NCBI GenBank assembly: GCA_002381765.1
Contig: DFXX01000093.1
Coordinates: 1-40,281, forward strand
DNA: 40,281 bases
From: Bacteriovoracaceae bacterium UBA4097
Lineage (GTDB): Bacteria > Bdellovibrionota > Bacteriovoracia > Bacteriovoracales > Bacteriovoracaceae
Direction: 5' to 3'
This document shows positions 8,991 to 16,708 of the stretch, in pieces (within the stretch, counting starts at the first letter, position 1; each line of letters opens with the position of its first letter). Position numbers and translations under genes: made by a program. The notes below the pieces were generated by a model, which was not told the DNA's origin, made no database searches, and saw only the letters and a program-made list of their open reading frames with translations.

Positions 8991-9108
8991 TCTTTGCTAG
9001 GTGCAAGGGATAGTCCACTAGAGGGTAGTGTAACCCATTAAATTTAGAGGGATTTTTTATTTTGCTAAAGAAAAAATACCTTTGAGAATGAGAAGTTTTT
9101 TAAACAGG

Positions 9109-9131
9109 AACACCATAATAGTAGGGCAGTT
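9109..9131 (-). repeat. Right terminal inverted repeat of the IS
   Basis: Read on the - strand it begins AACTGCCCTACT and ends TGGTGTT, an imperfect inverted copy of the left end. About 120 bases of non-coding DNA, presumably holding the transposase promoter, separate it from the transposase start at 8990. Confidence 0.8.
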
Positions 9132-9146
9132 TTGGAAGTTTCTGCC

Positions 9147-9161
9147 TGGCTTCATTTTTGT
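9147..9161 (+). promoter_or_regulatory. Possible sigma-54-type promoter upstream of fliK
   Basis: The stretch TGGCTTCATTTTTGT has a GG doublet ten bases before a GT. This fits the sigma-54 -24/-12 spacing and the TGGC-N7-TTG pattern, but the -12 GC is GT. It is just outside the right end of the insertion sequence and 56 bases before the fliK ATG, where a new or pre-existing promoter would be needed if the element blocks read-through. Weak, pattern-based call. Confidence 0.25.
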
Positions 9162-9216
9162 ACTCAAGTTATGGAACAATAGCTGTAGGACCACTTTGTG
9201 GAATTAAGGAAAGTAA

Positions 9217-10458
9217 ATGATCCAGGCTGCTCAAATTAAACCGATCGATACCAAGGCCCTGAAAGGAGCCGAGGGCAAAGTCCAGGAATCTGGACTAGTG
9301 GATATCGAGTCCTTGCTTGAAGGCGCTGACTTCTCTAATGAGTTAGAAGCCATGATGAGTGGGGAAGAAGTTGTTGAGCCAGTAAAGCTCATAGCAGAAA
9401 ATGCTGCTAATAAGCAGATGACAGATCAGATGCTGGTAGATCCGACTTTGCTTTTGGAAGGAATTCCAAAAGAAGGTCTTCCTAAGGCCGGCCATCCTGA
9501 AATTAATGGACCTAAAGTATTTGATCCAGCCTTGACTCAAGGAGTGGAGAAGCTGGTCCAACCTATGACTGCCCAGGCTCCGGTAGAGCTTACTAATGAG
9601 CAGGTTTTGAAGCTTGCCAAGGGTGAGGTTGCAGAGGTTAAAGCCGAAGTTACTCAAACACTTCTTAAGTCTCCTCAGTTGAATCAGGCAGGGCGTTCTC
9701 CCTCAATTGAACTGACTCAATCAGAAATTGATCCGCAGCTTATTAATATGGAAGATTTTGTTCTTCAGAAGAATCTGGTGAATAAAAAGAATCTTCCTAT
9801 TCAAGGCTATGGAATGAAGCAAGAAGTTCAAAAAGAACTTATGAGTGATGGCCTTAAGTCTACCGAGATCGTTGCAGATATTTCAGGTAAAGAAGGAGCA
9901 GCTTCAAACTCCACCAACTCTCAGCAGTTTATATTAAATATGATGAGTGAGCAGAGTGATTCACCTAAAGTGAATGAAGCTCAGGTTACAAAAGTTTTTG
10001 ATATGTCTCAGATTAAGTCTGGGGATTCAAACCAGATCATGACTCAGATTACTGACTATATTGCCCAGGCTAAAGCGGCTAAAGAGCCAACAGTTAATAT
10101 GAGAATGAATCATGAACAGTTGGGGATGATTGACATTACTGTCAGCAAAACGGGAGCAGTAAATCACGAAGCAGTGGCGATTAATATTGGAGCTCACTCT
10201 CAGGATGGGAAAAGCTTCTTTCAGCAAAATTCAAAAGAACTCTTGGCCCATATGAGCTCAGCAGGAATTACGGTTTCTGATCTTAAAGTAGAAACACCTT
10301 CTCAACTCGCTAAAAATGATTTTGATATGAATCATCAAGGTCGCGGTCAGGGTGGACAAGGTGAAAGGCACTTCGGATCTGAACAGAATCAGCGCCGACA
10401 CGAATCAGATCGTCGTCAGGAACTATGGAATCTTCTTAAAGACAAGGAAGCTGCCTAA
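9217..10458 (+). CDS. fliK: Flagellar hook-length control protein FliK
   Basis: FliK is the secreted molecular ruler that measures the hook and switches export specificity from hook to filament proteins. The 413-residue product has a low-complexity N-terminal ruler region rich in Gln, Glu, Lys and Pro. The compact C-terminal domain at about residues 285-365 (VNMRMNHEQLGMIDITVSK, then LLAHMSSAGITVSDLKVE) matches the Flg_hook domain. A charged, Gln/Arg-rich tail follows. An AAGGAAAG ribosome site precedes the ATG. The stop overlaps the flgD start as TAATG. Position between the export genes and flgD supports the call. Confidence 0.88.
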   Translation: MIQAAQIKPIDTKALKGAEGKVQESGLVDIESLLEGADFSNELEAMMSGEEVVEPVKLIAENAANKQMTDQMLVDPTLLLEGIPKEGLPKAGHPEINGPKVFDPALTQGVEKLVQPMTAQAPVELTNEQVLKLAKGEVAEVKAEVTQTLLKSPQLNQAGRSPSIELTQSEIDPQLINMEDFVLQKNLVNKKNLPIQGYGMKQEVQKELMSDGLKSTEIVADISGKEGAASNSTNSQQFILNMMSEQSDSPKVNEAQVTKVFDMSQIKSGDSNQIMTQITDYIAQAKAAKEPTVNMRMNHEQLGMIDITVSKTGAVNHEAVAINIGAHSQDGKSFFQQNSKELLAHMSSAGITVSDLKVETPSQLAKNDFDMNHQGRGQGGQGERHFGSEQNQRRHESDRRQELWNLLKDKEAA

Positions 10459-11366
10459 TGCCTGAAATCGGTCGTCCAACCACTTCTCAAGAAATGCAGT
10501 ATCGTCAGGTGCAGATGGCTCCTAAAAGTCTTGCCGGAAAAGGTAAGTCTGAAGCTCAGATGCGTGAAGATATCATCAATAAGGCAACTGGCCAGAAACC
10601 TAAGAACAATGTGTTCAAGGAAGGTCCTCATAATGAAATGGGGAAAGACGAATTCTTAAAGCTCCTCACATTCCAGCTTCAGAATCAGGATCCAATGAAT
10701 CCGATGGAGCAGAATAAGTTTACAGGAGAATTAGCTCAGTTCTCTCAACTTGAGCAGCTTTCAAATCTTAATAAAAAGTTCGATGAAGGCAATAAGACGC
10801 AAGCATTGCAAGATAAGTTCTATGCAGCTTCATTCGTTGGAAAAAAGATTGTAACCGCCGGCTCATCTTTAGATCTGAAGAATAGTGGCGATCCTGCTGA
10901 TGTTCTATTTAAGCTCGATGGTGATGCTTCTAAAGTCATGGTGAGAATCCTTGATTCCAAGAATAACGTCATGGGCGAGATCTGGAAAGAGGGTATGTCG
11001 AGAGGCTCACATCAGCTAACTTGGGATGGTGTTGCCCTGGATGGAACTCCAGCAGTAAAAGGTAAGTATCATATCCAGGTTAAGGCATGGGATGATATGG
11101 CCCAGCCTGTAACGACTCGCACTGAAGCCACTGGTATCGTTGAAACAGTAACATTCGATGAAGGTGAGCCAGTTCTTTCTGTTAATAATCAAAAAGTTTA
11201 TTTACGCGATGTCGTGAGTTTTCATACGCCAGGGACAGAAACACATCACTCGGCAACTAATACCGGCTTGTCGGGACAGAGTGCCCCGATGGTACAATCA
11301 AGAAATAGTGTTCCTTCACAGCAGGCGATGAATGCCTACTCTGAGAACGCAGGAATTTACGACTAA
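10458..11366 (+). CDS. flgD: Flagellar hook assembly (cap) protein FlgD
   Basis: FlgD forms the scaffold cap on which hook subunits polymerise. The conserved N-terminal block is unmistakable (MGKDEFLKLLTFQLQNQDP followed by NPMEQNKFTGELAQFSQLEQ, residues ~56-95). The C-terminal Ig/tudor-like region contains the GEIWKEGMSRGSHQLTWDG stretch. At 302 residues it is somewhat longer than enteric FlgD because of the N-terminal extension and a Ser/Gln-rich tail. It is translationally coupled to both neighbours through one-base TAATG overlaps. Confidence 0.94.
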   Translation: MPEIGRPTTSQEMQYRQVQMAPKSLAGKGKSEAQMREDIINKATGQKPKNNVFKEGPHNEMGKDEFLKLLTFQLQNQDPMNPMEQNKFTGELAQFSQLEQLSNLNKKFDEGNKTQALQDKFYAASFVGKKIVTAGSSLDLKNSGDPADVLFKLDGDASKVMVRILDSKNNVMGEIWKEGMSRGSHQLTWDGVALDGTPAVKGKYHIQVKAWDDMAQPVTTRTEATGIVETVTFDEGEPVLSVNNQKVYLRDVVSFHTPGTETHHSATNTGLSGQSAPMVQSRNSVPSQQAMNAYSENAGIYD

Positions 11367-11800
11367 TGAGTAAAGTAAATAATTTTTTGATTCCAAACGT
11401 TTCTTCACTCCCATCTGACGCAAGATCAGCGGAGAAAGCAAACGCCCTTAAAAAGGGAGAGCAGAGCGAGTTCAAGGGACTGGTTGATCAGTTAACGAAT
11501 AAAAATCTTCGTCAGCCTCAAGTGAATGAGAGACATGTCGGACAGGAAGTCAGCGTATCGACTCATGCTATGAAGAGACTGCAGGAAAGAAATATTGAGC
11601 TTGATGGAAATGAGTACATGAAGCTTAAAGAAGCGATTGGTAAGTTACGTAGCAAGGGTGGACATGATTCTCTTGTGATTACACAGAAAGCTGCCTACGT
11701 CGTTGACGTAGACAAAAACACTGTAGTGACCGCCGTCGATAAGAACAATATGAATGAAAACGTATTCACGAAAATTGATTCAACAATTTTCATGATGTAA
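11366..11800 (+). CDS. Flagellar operon protein, TIGR02530-type (flgD-flgE linker gene)
   Basis: The 144-residue protein fits the small conserved family that sits between flgD and flgE in spirochaete, clostridial and deltaproteobacterial flagellar operons (TIGR02530). The signature half is C-terminal: VSTHAMKRLQERNIELD, then KGGHDSLVITQKAAYVV, and an end rich in Asn and Asp followed by FTKIDSTIFM. Molecular function is not established; a role in hook export or assembly is suggested only by location. It starts inside the flgD stop (TAATG). Confidence 0.82.
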   Translation: MSKVNNFLIPNVSSLPSDARSAEKANALKKGEQSEFKGLVDQLTNKNLRQPQVNERHVGQEVSVSTHAMKRLQERNIELDGNEYMKLKEAIGKLRSKGGHDSLVITQKAAYVVDVDKNTVVTAVDKNNMNENVFTKIDSTIFMM

Positions 11801-11820
11801 GAGTTAGGAGTAGGAGTTAG
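11801..11820 (+). repeat. Short GAGTTAGGAGT-type repeat before flgE
   Basis: Two partly overlapping GGAGT units lie just after the preceding stop codon. An imperfect inverted counterpart lies right after flgE at 13221-13242 (ACTCCAACTCCTAAACTCC), matching at roughly 16 of 18 positions with one gap. Function unknown; chance similarity is possible. Confidence 0.4.
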
Positions 11821-11928
11821 TTTTTAATATTAATTAAGGAATGAGGTTGGCTGGTCCTTTTCTGGAAGCCACTGGATGACGGTCTGTAGTGCCGAAATCC
11901 CCTCGCCACGGAGTCTAGGAGGGACAAC

Positions 11929-13212
11929 ATGAGTATTCTTTCGTCTTTTAACATTGGTGTAACAGGTCTTAATGCTGCTGGTTCAAGCATGGGTGTCATT
12001 GGTGACAACATCGCTAACGCTGGTACATTTGGTTTCAAGGGTTCTCGTGCAGAATTCCAAGACATGCTTGCCAATTCTTTAAAAGGCATTGATGGCGGAG
12101 ATCAGATGGGTTCAGGTACAAAGCTTGCTCACATCACTCCTCAATTCACTCAAGGTACGGTTGCTCGTACAGAAAACATCACAGATCTTGCTATCAACGG
12201 AAATGGATTCTTTGTTGTCGACGCTCCATTTGGTAAAGGTTATACCCGTGATGGTTCTTTCCACTTTGATAAGGAAGGCTACATGGTTAACGGAGATGGT
12301 TACCGTGTTCAAGGTTTCCAATCAGATGATAAAGGCAAAGAAGTTACCAATGCTCAAGGAAATATCAAGCTAGGTAACACTACAATTGCTGCTACTCCAA
12401 CTTCTGAAGTTAAATTCTCGATGAACCTTGATTCAAGAGAAAATGTAAAACTATTCGATCCTAATAATCCTGATAAGACATCAAACTATAATAGCTCTGT
12501 AACTGTTTACGATAATGTTGGTACTGCTCACCTTGTAACAACTTATTTCAATAAGCTAGCCGATGGAAACTGGGAATACCACGCAATGGTTGACGGTGGT
12601 GAAGCAACAGGTGGAGTTCCTGGAAAAATGATGGAAATGGCCAGTGGTCAGCTTCGCTTCAACTCGAAAGGTCAGTTAGAAGAAGAGATTCCAGGAAAGA
12701 ATGCTTTCAACTTTAATAAAGGTGCAGCCCAAGGACAGAAGATTTCACTTAATTTTGGTGAATCTCTGAAAGAAGGCGGAACTGGTCTAGATGCAGCTAC
12801 TCAGTATGGTTCTAAATCATCAGTAGCTCGTCATACACAGGACGGTTCATCAGCTGCAACACTTTCATCAATGTCTTTCAATGATGATGGTATCTTGACT
12901 GCTGTTTATGATAACGGTGAACAACGTGTACTTGGACAAGTAGCCGTTGCAAAATTTGAAAACAATGAAGGTCTGTTTAAGACTGGTAAAAACCTCTTCA
13001 AACAGACTCTTAAATCTGGTCAGGCAGCGATGGGTAAACCAGGTGCCGATGGTCGTGGTGAAGTGCTTTCTAAGTCGATCGAGCAGTCGAACGTAGATAT
13101 TGCCAACGAGTTCATCTCGCTAATGGGTGCTCAGAGAAACTTCCAGGCCAACACTAGAACGATCACTACTTCTGATCAAATGTTACAAGAAGTACTTAAT
13201 ATTAAGCGATAA
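11929..13212 (+). CDS. flgE: Flagellar hook protein FlgE
   Basis: FlgE polymerises into the hook, the universal joint of the flagellum. The N-terminal axial motif (NIGVTGLNAAGSSMGVIGDN, followed by IANAGTFGFKGSRAEF) and the C-terminal motif (NVDIANEFISLMGAQRNFQA) are both intact. The 427-residue length is normal, with the variable surface domain in the middle. A strong AGGAGG ribosome site at 11918-11923 and a preceding 128-base gap suggest independent high expression, though I could not find a convincing promoter there. A good terminator follows. Confidence 0.96.
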   Translation: MSILSSFNIGVTGLNAAGSSMGVIGDNIANAGTFGFKGSRAEFQDMLANSLKGIDGGDQMGSGTKLAHITPQFTQGTVARTENITDLAINGNGFFVVDAPFGKGYTRDGSFHFDKEGYMVNGDGYRVQGFQSDDKGKEVTNAQGNIKLGNTTIAATPTSEVKFSMNLDSRENVKLFDPNNPDKTSNYNSSVTVYDNVGTAHLVTTYFNKLADGNWEYHAMVDGGEATGGVPGKMMEMASGQLRFNSKGQLEEEIPGKNAFNFNKGAAQGQKISLNFGESLKEGGTGLDAATQYGSKSSVARHTQDGSSAATLSSMSFNDDGILTAVYDNGEQRVLGQVAVAKFENNEGLFKTGKNLFKQTLKSGQAAMGKPGADGRGEVLSKSIEQSNVDIANEFISLMGAQRNFQANTRTITTSDQMLQEVLNIKR

Positions 13213-13242
13213 TAGCTCTCTAGACTCCAACTCCTAAACTCC

Positions 13243-13271
13243 AAAGGGATCAGCTCTGCTGGTCCCTTTTT
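13243..13271 (+). terminator. Rho-independent terminator after flgE
   Basis: An 11-bp stem (AAAGGGATCAG with CTGGTCCCTTT, one G-T pair) encloses a five-base loop and runs into a T tract. It closes the flagellar operon. Confidence 0.85.
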
Positions 13272-13278
13272 CATTTTG

Positions 13279-13443
13279 AACTGACCTACAATATTGGTGT
13301 TGAATCAGGCTTCACTTTTGAATCTTCATTCTCAAAGCAATGCCCACTACGTCCCCAAGAGCTGAGAGGCGATCAATTTGGCTCTTAAATCAAGGATTTT
13401 ACTTAAGAAATAGAGAGTTCAACACCAGTGAAGTAGGGCAGTT
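13279..13443. mobile_element. MITE-like element, 165 bp, with the same ends as the IS at 8098-9131
   Basis: The 26-base ends at 13279-13304 and 13418-13443 are inverted repeats identical at about 21 of 26 positions (AACTG, CCTAC and TGGTGTTGAA blocks). The same blocks end the upstream insertion sequence. No coding region lies inside and the interior shows no obvious similarity to the transposase. It lies between the flgE terminator and the ferredoxin stop codon, in the opposite orientation to the IS. I infer a non-autonomous derivative mobilised by the same transposase. No target duplication is visible. Confidence 0.75.
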
Positions 13444-13444
13444 C

Positions 13445-13675
13445 CTAGCCGTCATTGCCGATGGCCTCGACGGGGCAGGCGGCAAGGGCGTTTTCGGCGT
13501 CTTGGAATTCATCTGGAGTTTGAGGTTGAAGTTTGACGAAGGCATGGCCTTCGTCATCATTCATAGCAAAGAACTTGGGAGCTTCCACGCAACAGGCATC
13601 ACAGGCAATACAAGAATCATCTACATAGTACTTGCCGAGAACATTTTCTTGAAAGCGCGCATTTTTATCAGCCAT
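13445..13675 (-). CDS. Small ferredoxin, single [4Fe-4S] (or [3Fe-4S]) cluster
   Basis: The 76-residue cytoplasmic electron carrier has the cluster motif CIACDACC (C22, C25, C28) and the distant fourth ligand in ACPVEAI (C67). Only one cluster set is present, as in monocluster ferredoxins of the Desulfovibrio/Thermotoga type. An AAGGAG site precedes the ATG. No reductase or oxygenase partner is adjacent, so its redox partner cannot be inferred. Its TAG stop is one base from the MITE end. It lies 29 bases after the ppiD-like gene on the same strand, so they may be co-transcribed. Confidence 0.9.
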   Translation of the reverse strand: MADKNARFQENVLGKYYVDDSCIACDACCVEAPKFFAMNDDEGHAFVKLQPQTPDEFQDAENALAACPVEAIGNDG

Positions 13676-13704
13676 GGGAAACTCCTTAACTACAGCGCGC
13701 TAAT

Positions 13705-15183
13705 TTACAACAATGCAGGGTTTGTGACAACCTTTGCTTTATTATTCATCATGCGAAGAAGCTCTTCCTTGGCCTCACGAGAAAGGGTCTGGTTCTGAGT
13801 GCTCCACTCTTTTTTAAGCTCTTCTGGCTTGATACTAGCGCCATCTTTTTTATTGATGACCTTAACCAGGAAGATATTCCCCACATTTCCGAAGTTTAGC
13901 ACTGTGCCCGGGGAAGCTTTGAAGAGTTGATCAACTTCTTTGGGAGAAAGAGTATTTTGAGCAATTTCCTGCTCTAACTGATTAACCTCTTTATTTTGAA
14001 TGATTTGTCCGTCGACCTTTTTAGCGAAGCTCTCAACCGTCTTCATATCATTCTTCTCGAGAGCCTTCATGAGGCGCTCTTGTTCTGAAGCTAATAGCTG
14101 ATCAAGGTCTTGAGATTTTGTTTTCTGGAGGCTCAGGCGGGCAAGTTCAGGCTTTACACTCTCTAGCGGCTGAACTTGGGCTGCTTTCTTGCCTTCTAGA
14201 TAGATCAGATGGTAGCCGAATTGAGTTTTAACTGGTTCGGAGATCTCACCCTGATTCATGCTAAAAGCGACTTTTTCAAATTCTGGAACCATTCTGCCGG
14301 AGGAGAACCAACCTAGGTCTCCGCCATTATCTTTTCCTGTTGGATCTTCTGTTTCTTTAGAAGCAATAGTTGCGAAGTTTTTAGGATTTACGCGGGATTT
14401 GATCTTTTGAATTTTTTCTAATGCTTTCTCATCTTCACGAATAAGGATGTGACGGGCCTTCACTTCTTCTGAGGTATTATACTTAGTGAAATTCTCGCTA
14501 TACATGGCCTCCAGGTTCTTCTGGTTGTCTGGATTTGCGAGAAAGTCTTTAATTTCTTGCTCGCTAACAGAGATCATAGGGGCAAGGGCCTGACGGCTGA
14601 TCTTAACGCCATCGACTACTACGGCATTATTTTTAAATTTCATCATGTCCTGAGCGGCACTTTCAGAGACCATGAGGGAAGCGAAGAGTTCGTCGACTTT
14701 TTTCTGCTTAATATCATTGGCCACAAGTTGCTCAAATTGAGTAGGGATATAGCCGTTTCCTTGCAGCATGTTACGGTAGCGGTTCACATCAAAGCGATTA
14801 TTGGTTTGAAAATAAGGCATAACCTTGATTTCCTCCTTAACCTGAGGCAATGACACGACGACTCCCATCTCATCGGCAGCATTGAGAATAAGCTTTTGCT
14901 GGATCAGACCATTGAGGACCGATTGCTTAATGCCCATCTCTTCCAGTTGCTTTTGGGTCATTCCCGAGCCACCCATCATTTGGCTAAAAAACTCAACCTG
15001 TCGGTTCAAAGCACTCTGGTATTCTTGAGAGGTAATCGGAGTTCCATCTACTGAAGCCACTTGCTTGGAACCGGCCCCCATTCCCACACCATCAAAATTA
15101 CTGAAAAGAAAGCTGGCAATGATGATGAGAAATAAAAAGGTAAGAATAAAATAAGACATCTTGTTCGCGAAGGCGTTTTTCAT
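13705..15183 (-). CDS. PpiD/SurA-like membrane-anchored peptidyl-prolyl isomerase
   Basis: This protein probably folds outer-membrane or secreted proteins in the periplasm. A single N-terminal membrane anchor lies at about residues 10-29, followed by a SurA-N/PpiD-N chaperone domain (VASVDGTPITSQEYQSALN). The parvulin domain is at about residues 241-335 (VKARHILIRE, then GGDLGWFSSGRMVPEFEKVA and TQFGYHLIYLEGKK). A C-terminal helical region resembling the PpiD second chaperone part follows. At 492 residues with one parvulin domain, PpiD is a better fit than SurA. An AAAGGAAA site precedes the ATG. It is transcribed divergently from mreC. Confidence 0.88.
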   Translation of the reverse strand: MKNAFANKMSYFILTFLFLIIIASFLFSNFDGVGMGAGSKQVASVDGTPITSQEYQSALNRQVEFFSQMMGGSGMTQKQLEEMGIKQSVLNGLIQQKLILNAADEMGVVVSLPQVKEEIKVMPYFQTNNRFDVNRYRNMLQGNGYIPTQFEQLVANDIKQKKVDELFASLMVSESAAQDMMKFKNNAVVVDGVKISRQALAPMISVSEQEIKDFLANPDNQKNLEAMYSENFTKYNTSEEVKARHILIREDEKALEKIQKIKSRVNPKNFATIASKETEDPTGKDNGGDLGWFSSGRMVPEFEKVAFSMNQGEISEPVKTQFGYHLIYLEGKKAAQVQPLESVKPELARLSLQKTKSQDLDQLLASEQERLMKALEKNDMKTVESFAKKVDGQIIQNKEVNQLEQEIAQNTLSPKEVDQLFKASPGTVLNFGNVGNIFLVKVINKKDGASIKPEELKKEWSTQNQTLSREAKEELLRMMNNKAKVVTNPALL

Positions 15184-15263
15184 GAGTTTCCTTTGGAGAA
15201 TAATGCAAAGTTATTTTATCGGGGAAGAGCGGATGAGGTCAAAGACTTTATCTTTAAACTTCG

Positions 15264-15292
15264 TTGGCGACGAGCAAGATTTGGATTACTCT
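15264..15292 (+). promoter_or_regulatory. Possible sigma-70-type promoter for mreC operon
   Basis: TTGGCG and TACTCT are separated by 17 bases in the 138-base divergent gap between the ppiD-like gene and mreC. The match is partial, and start-site position relative to the TTG codon (about 23 bases) is plausible. Low confidence. Confidence 0.3.
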
Positions 15293-15321
15293 TATGGGAA
15301 CACTGCAAATAAGGGTCTGGC

Positions 15322-16173
15322 TTGAAACTGATCAATGAGTCTTCGAAGACTAAAATCGTCAATAATTTCCTCATAGGAATTTTGGCCATCTATGGCATTT
15401 CGCAAAAACGCTTCAACTTAGATGAGCCAACACTTTTTCAAAAGATAATGACCGAGGTCATTTCACCGGTTCAGGAAGGCCTAGCGAGTTCCAAGCAAAG
15501 TCTCTCTTCGCTCTGGGATAATTACATTCTTATCGTCAATACGGGTGAAGAGAATGCCATTTTAAAGAAGCAGATTTCCCGTTTGAAGAGTGACATCTTC
15601 AGCATGGAAGAAGTTCGAAAAGAAAATCTAAGACTCAAGCAGCTCCTGAACTATTCAGATGATATCGCCTCTGAGCGAATTCTTGCTCAAGTCGTGGGTT
15701 GGGACTCTGCTAATGAATTTAAAGTCATCAGACTTAATAAAGGTACAAATCATGGGATTAAGGTCATGTCCCCTGTTATTACCGACCAGGGATTAGTAGG
15801 CTATATCTATCGTGCCACGCCTAACTATGCTGACGTTTTGACGATCCTGGATCAGAACAACCGAATCGATGTGGTGGTTGAAAGAACCAGAACTCATGGC
15901 ATCGTAGAAGGTGTATTCAATTTCAAGTGTGCTCTTAAATATGTCATGAGAAATGAGCCGGTAGAAGTCGGTGATAAACTTATAACTGCCGGTGTAGGGG
16001 GTATTTATCCCAAAGGTGTTAAGGTTGGTATGATCACCGATATTTCTAAGGAAAATTTTGGAATGACTCTCTCTATTGAGGTTGTACCTAGTGTTGACTT
16101 CGATAAGTTGGAAGAAGTTCTGGTATTAATTCCTGCCTCTCAAGATTCTCTTTCAATGGAGACTAAGAAATGA
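15322..16173 (+). CDS. mreC: Rod shape-determining protein MreC
   Basis: MreC is the periplasmic scaffold of the elongasome that activates PBP2-RodA. The 283-residue product has a single N-terminal membrane segment, a coiled coil at about residues 70-112 (ENAILKKQISRLKSDIFSME), and the beta-rich MreC core beginning around VVGWDSANEFKVIRLNKG. The GVGGIYPKGVKVGMI motif near the C-terminus is characteristic. The likely start is TTG with an AAGGG site; no better ATG fits. It overlaps mreD by four bases. Confidence 0.93.
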   Translation: MKLINESSKTKIVNNFLIGILAIYGISQKRFNLDEPTLFQKIMTEVISPVQEGLASSKQSLSSLWDNYILIVNTGEENAILKKQISRLKSDIFSMEEVRKENLRLKQLLNYSDDIASERILAQVVGWDSANEFKVIRLNKGTNHGIKVMSPVITDQGLVGYIYRATPNYADVLTILDQNNRIDVVVERTRTHGIVEGVFNFKCALKYVMRNEPVEVGDKLITAGVGGIYPKGVKVGMITDISKENFGMTLSIEVVPSVDFDKLEEVLVLIPASQDSLSMETKK

Positions 16174-16706
16174 AGATGCGTCTCTCCCAGGTCTTAATCT
16201 CCTTCGCTCTCACGATGGCCCTGCTTATAGGTTTTGAAGTTATAACTTCAACCTTGCTTCCGGTTCTAGGTTGGATGGAGTACCGATTAACTTTCAATGT
16301 TCTGATTATTCTATTTTTGGCCATAAGATTGGACTCCCCTTTAGTTCCCTGGATGATCCTGGGTCTTCAACTGGTTCATTCGGCTTTTTCAATTGAGGGT
16401 TGGGCCTTAGGAACCTTGGCGGGTATTATTGTTATGATCTCGGCCAATTACTTAAAAGAACTTTTACAATTAAGTACCGCCATTATGACCATGCTTACTG
16501 TTCAGCTCTTTCAGATCATTTGGTTTGTGACCGTGACACTTATTATTTGTCTGAAAATTTCAAATTTCGACAAGTTTGGGATGATCATGTGGAGCTTCAT
16601 ACCGGGAAGTATTCTTCTCTCTTTGATTTCACCAATTTTATTCTGGCTCCTTCGTAGTATATGGAGAGTCCCAACTCACGGTGGATCACGAGGAGTAGAG
16701 ATTTAG
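16170..16706 (+). CDS. mreD: Rod shape-determining protein MreD
   Basis: MreD is an integral inner-membrane partner of MreC in cell elongation. The 178-residue product is very hydrophobic with about five predicted transmembrane helices and little soluble sequence, as expected for the family. Primary sequence conservation in MreD is low, so the assignment depends on size, topology and its place between mreC (ATGA overlap) and the PBP2 gene. Confidence 0.85.
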   Translation: MKMRLSQVLISFALTMALLIGFEVITSTLLPVLGWMEYRLTFNVLIILFLAIRLDSPLVPWMILGLQLVHSAFSIEGWALGTLAGIIVMISANYLKELLQLSTAIMTMLTVQLFQIIWFVTVTLIICLKISNFDKFGMIMWSFIPGSILLSLISPILFWLLRSIWRVPTHGGSRGVEI

Positions 16707-16708
16707 TT

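Larger units (their letters stand above)
8098..9131. mobile_element. Insertion sequence, 1034 bp, IS1/IS1595-like, with ~23-bp terminal inverted repeats
   Basis: The left end (8098-8120) and the reverse complement of the right end (9109-9131) share AACTG, then CCTACT after one mismatch, and TGGTGTT after a four-base variable core. One transposase gene on the - strand fills most of the interior, and its stop codon lies inside the left repeat. No target duplication is visible on either side. The element splits the flagellar operon between the motE-like gene and fliK without breaking either. A second, internally deleted element with the same ends lies at 13279-13443. Confidence 0.82.

Noticed and set aside
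11850..11900. Sigma-54-like spacing (GG-N10-GA) upstream of flgE
   Set aside because: The -12 element does not match, so no promoter is called.
13340..13798. Open frame on the + strand across the MITE, ferredoxin and ppiD-like 3' end
   Set aside because: It runs antisense through two clear genes and has no domain or ribosome site.
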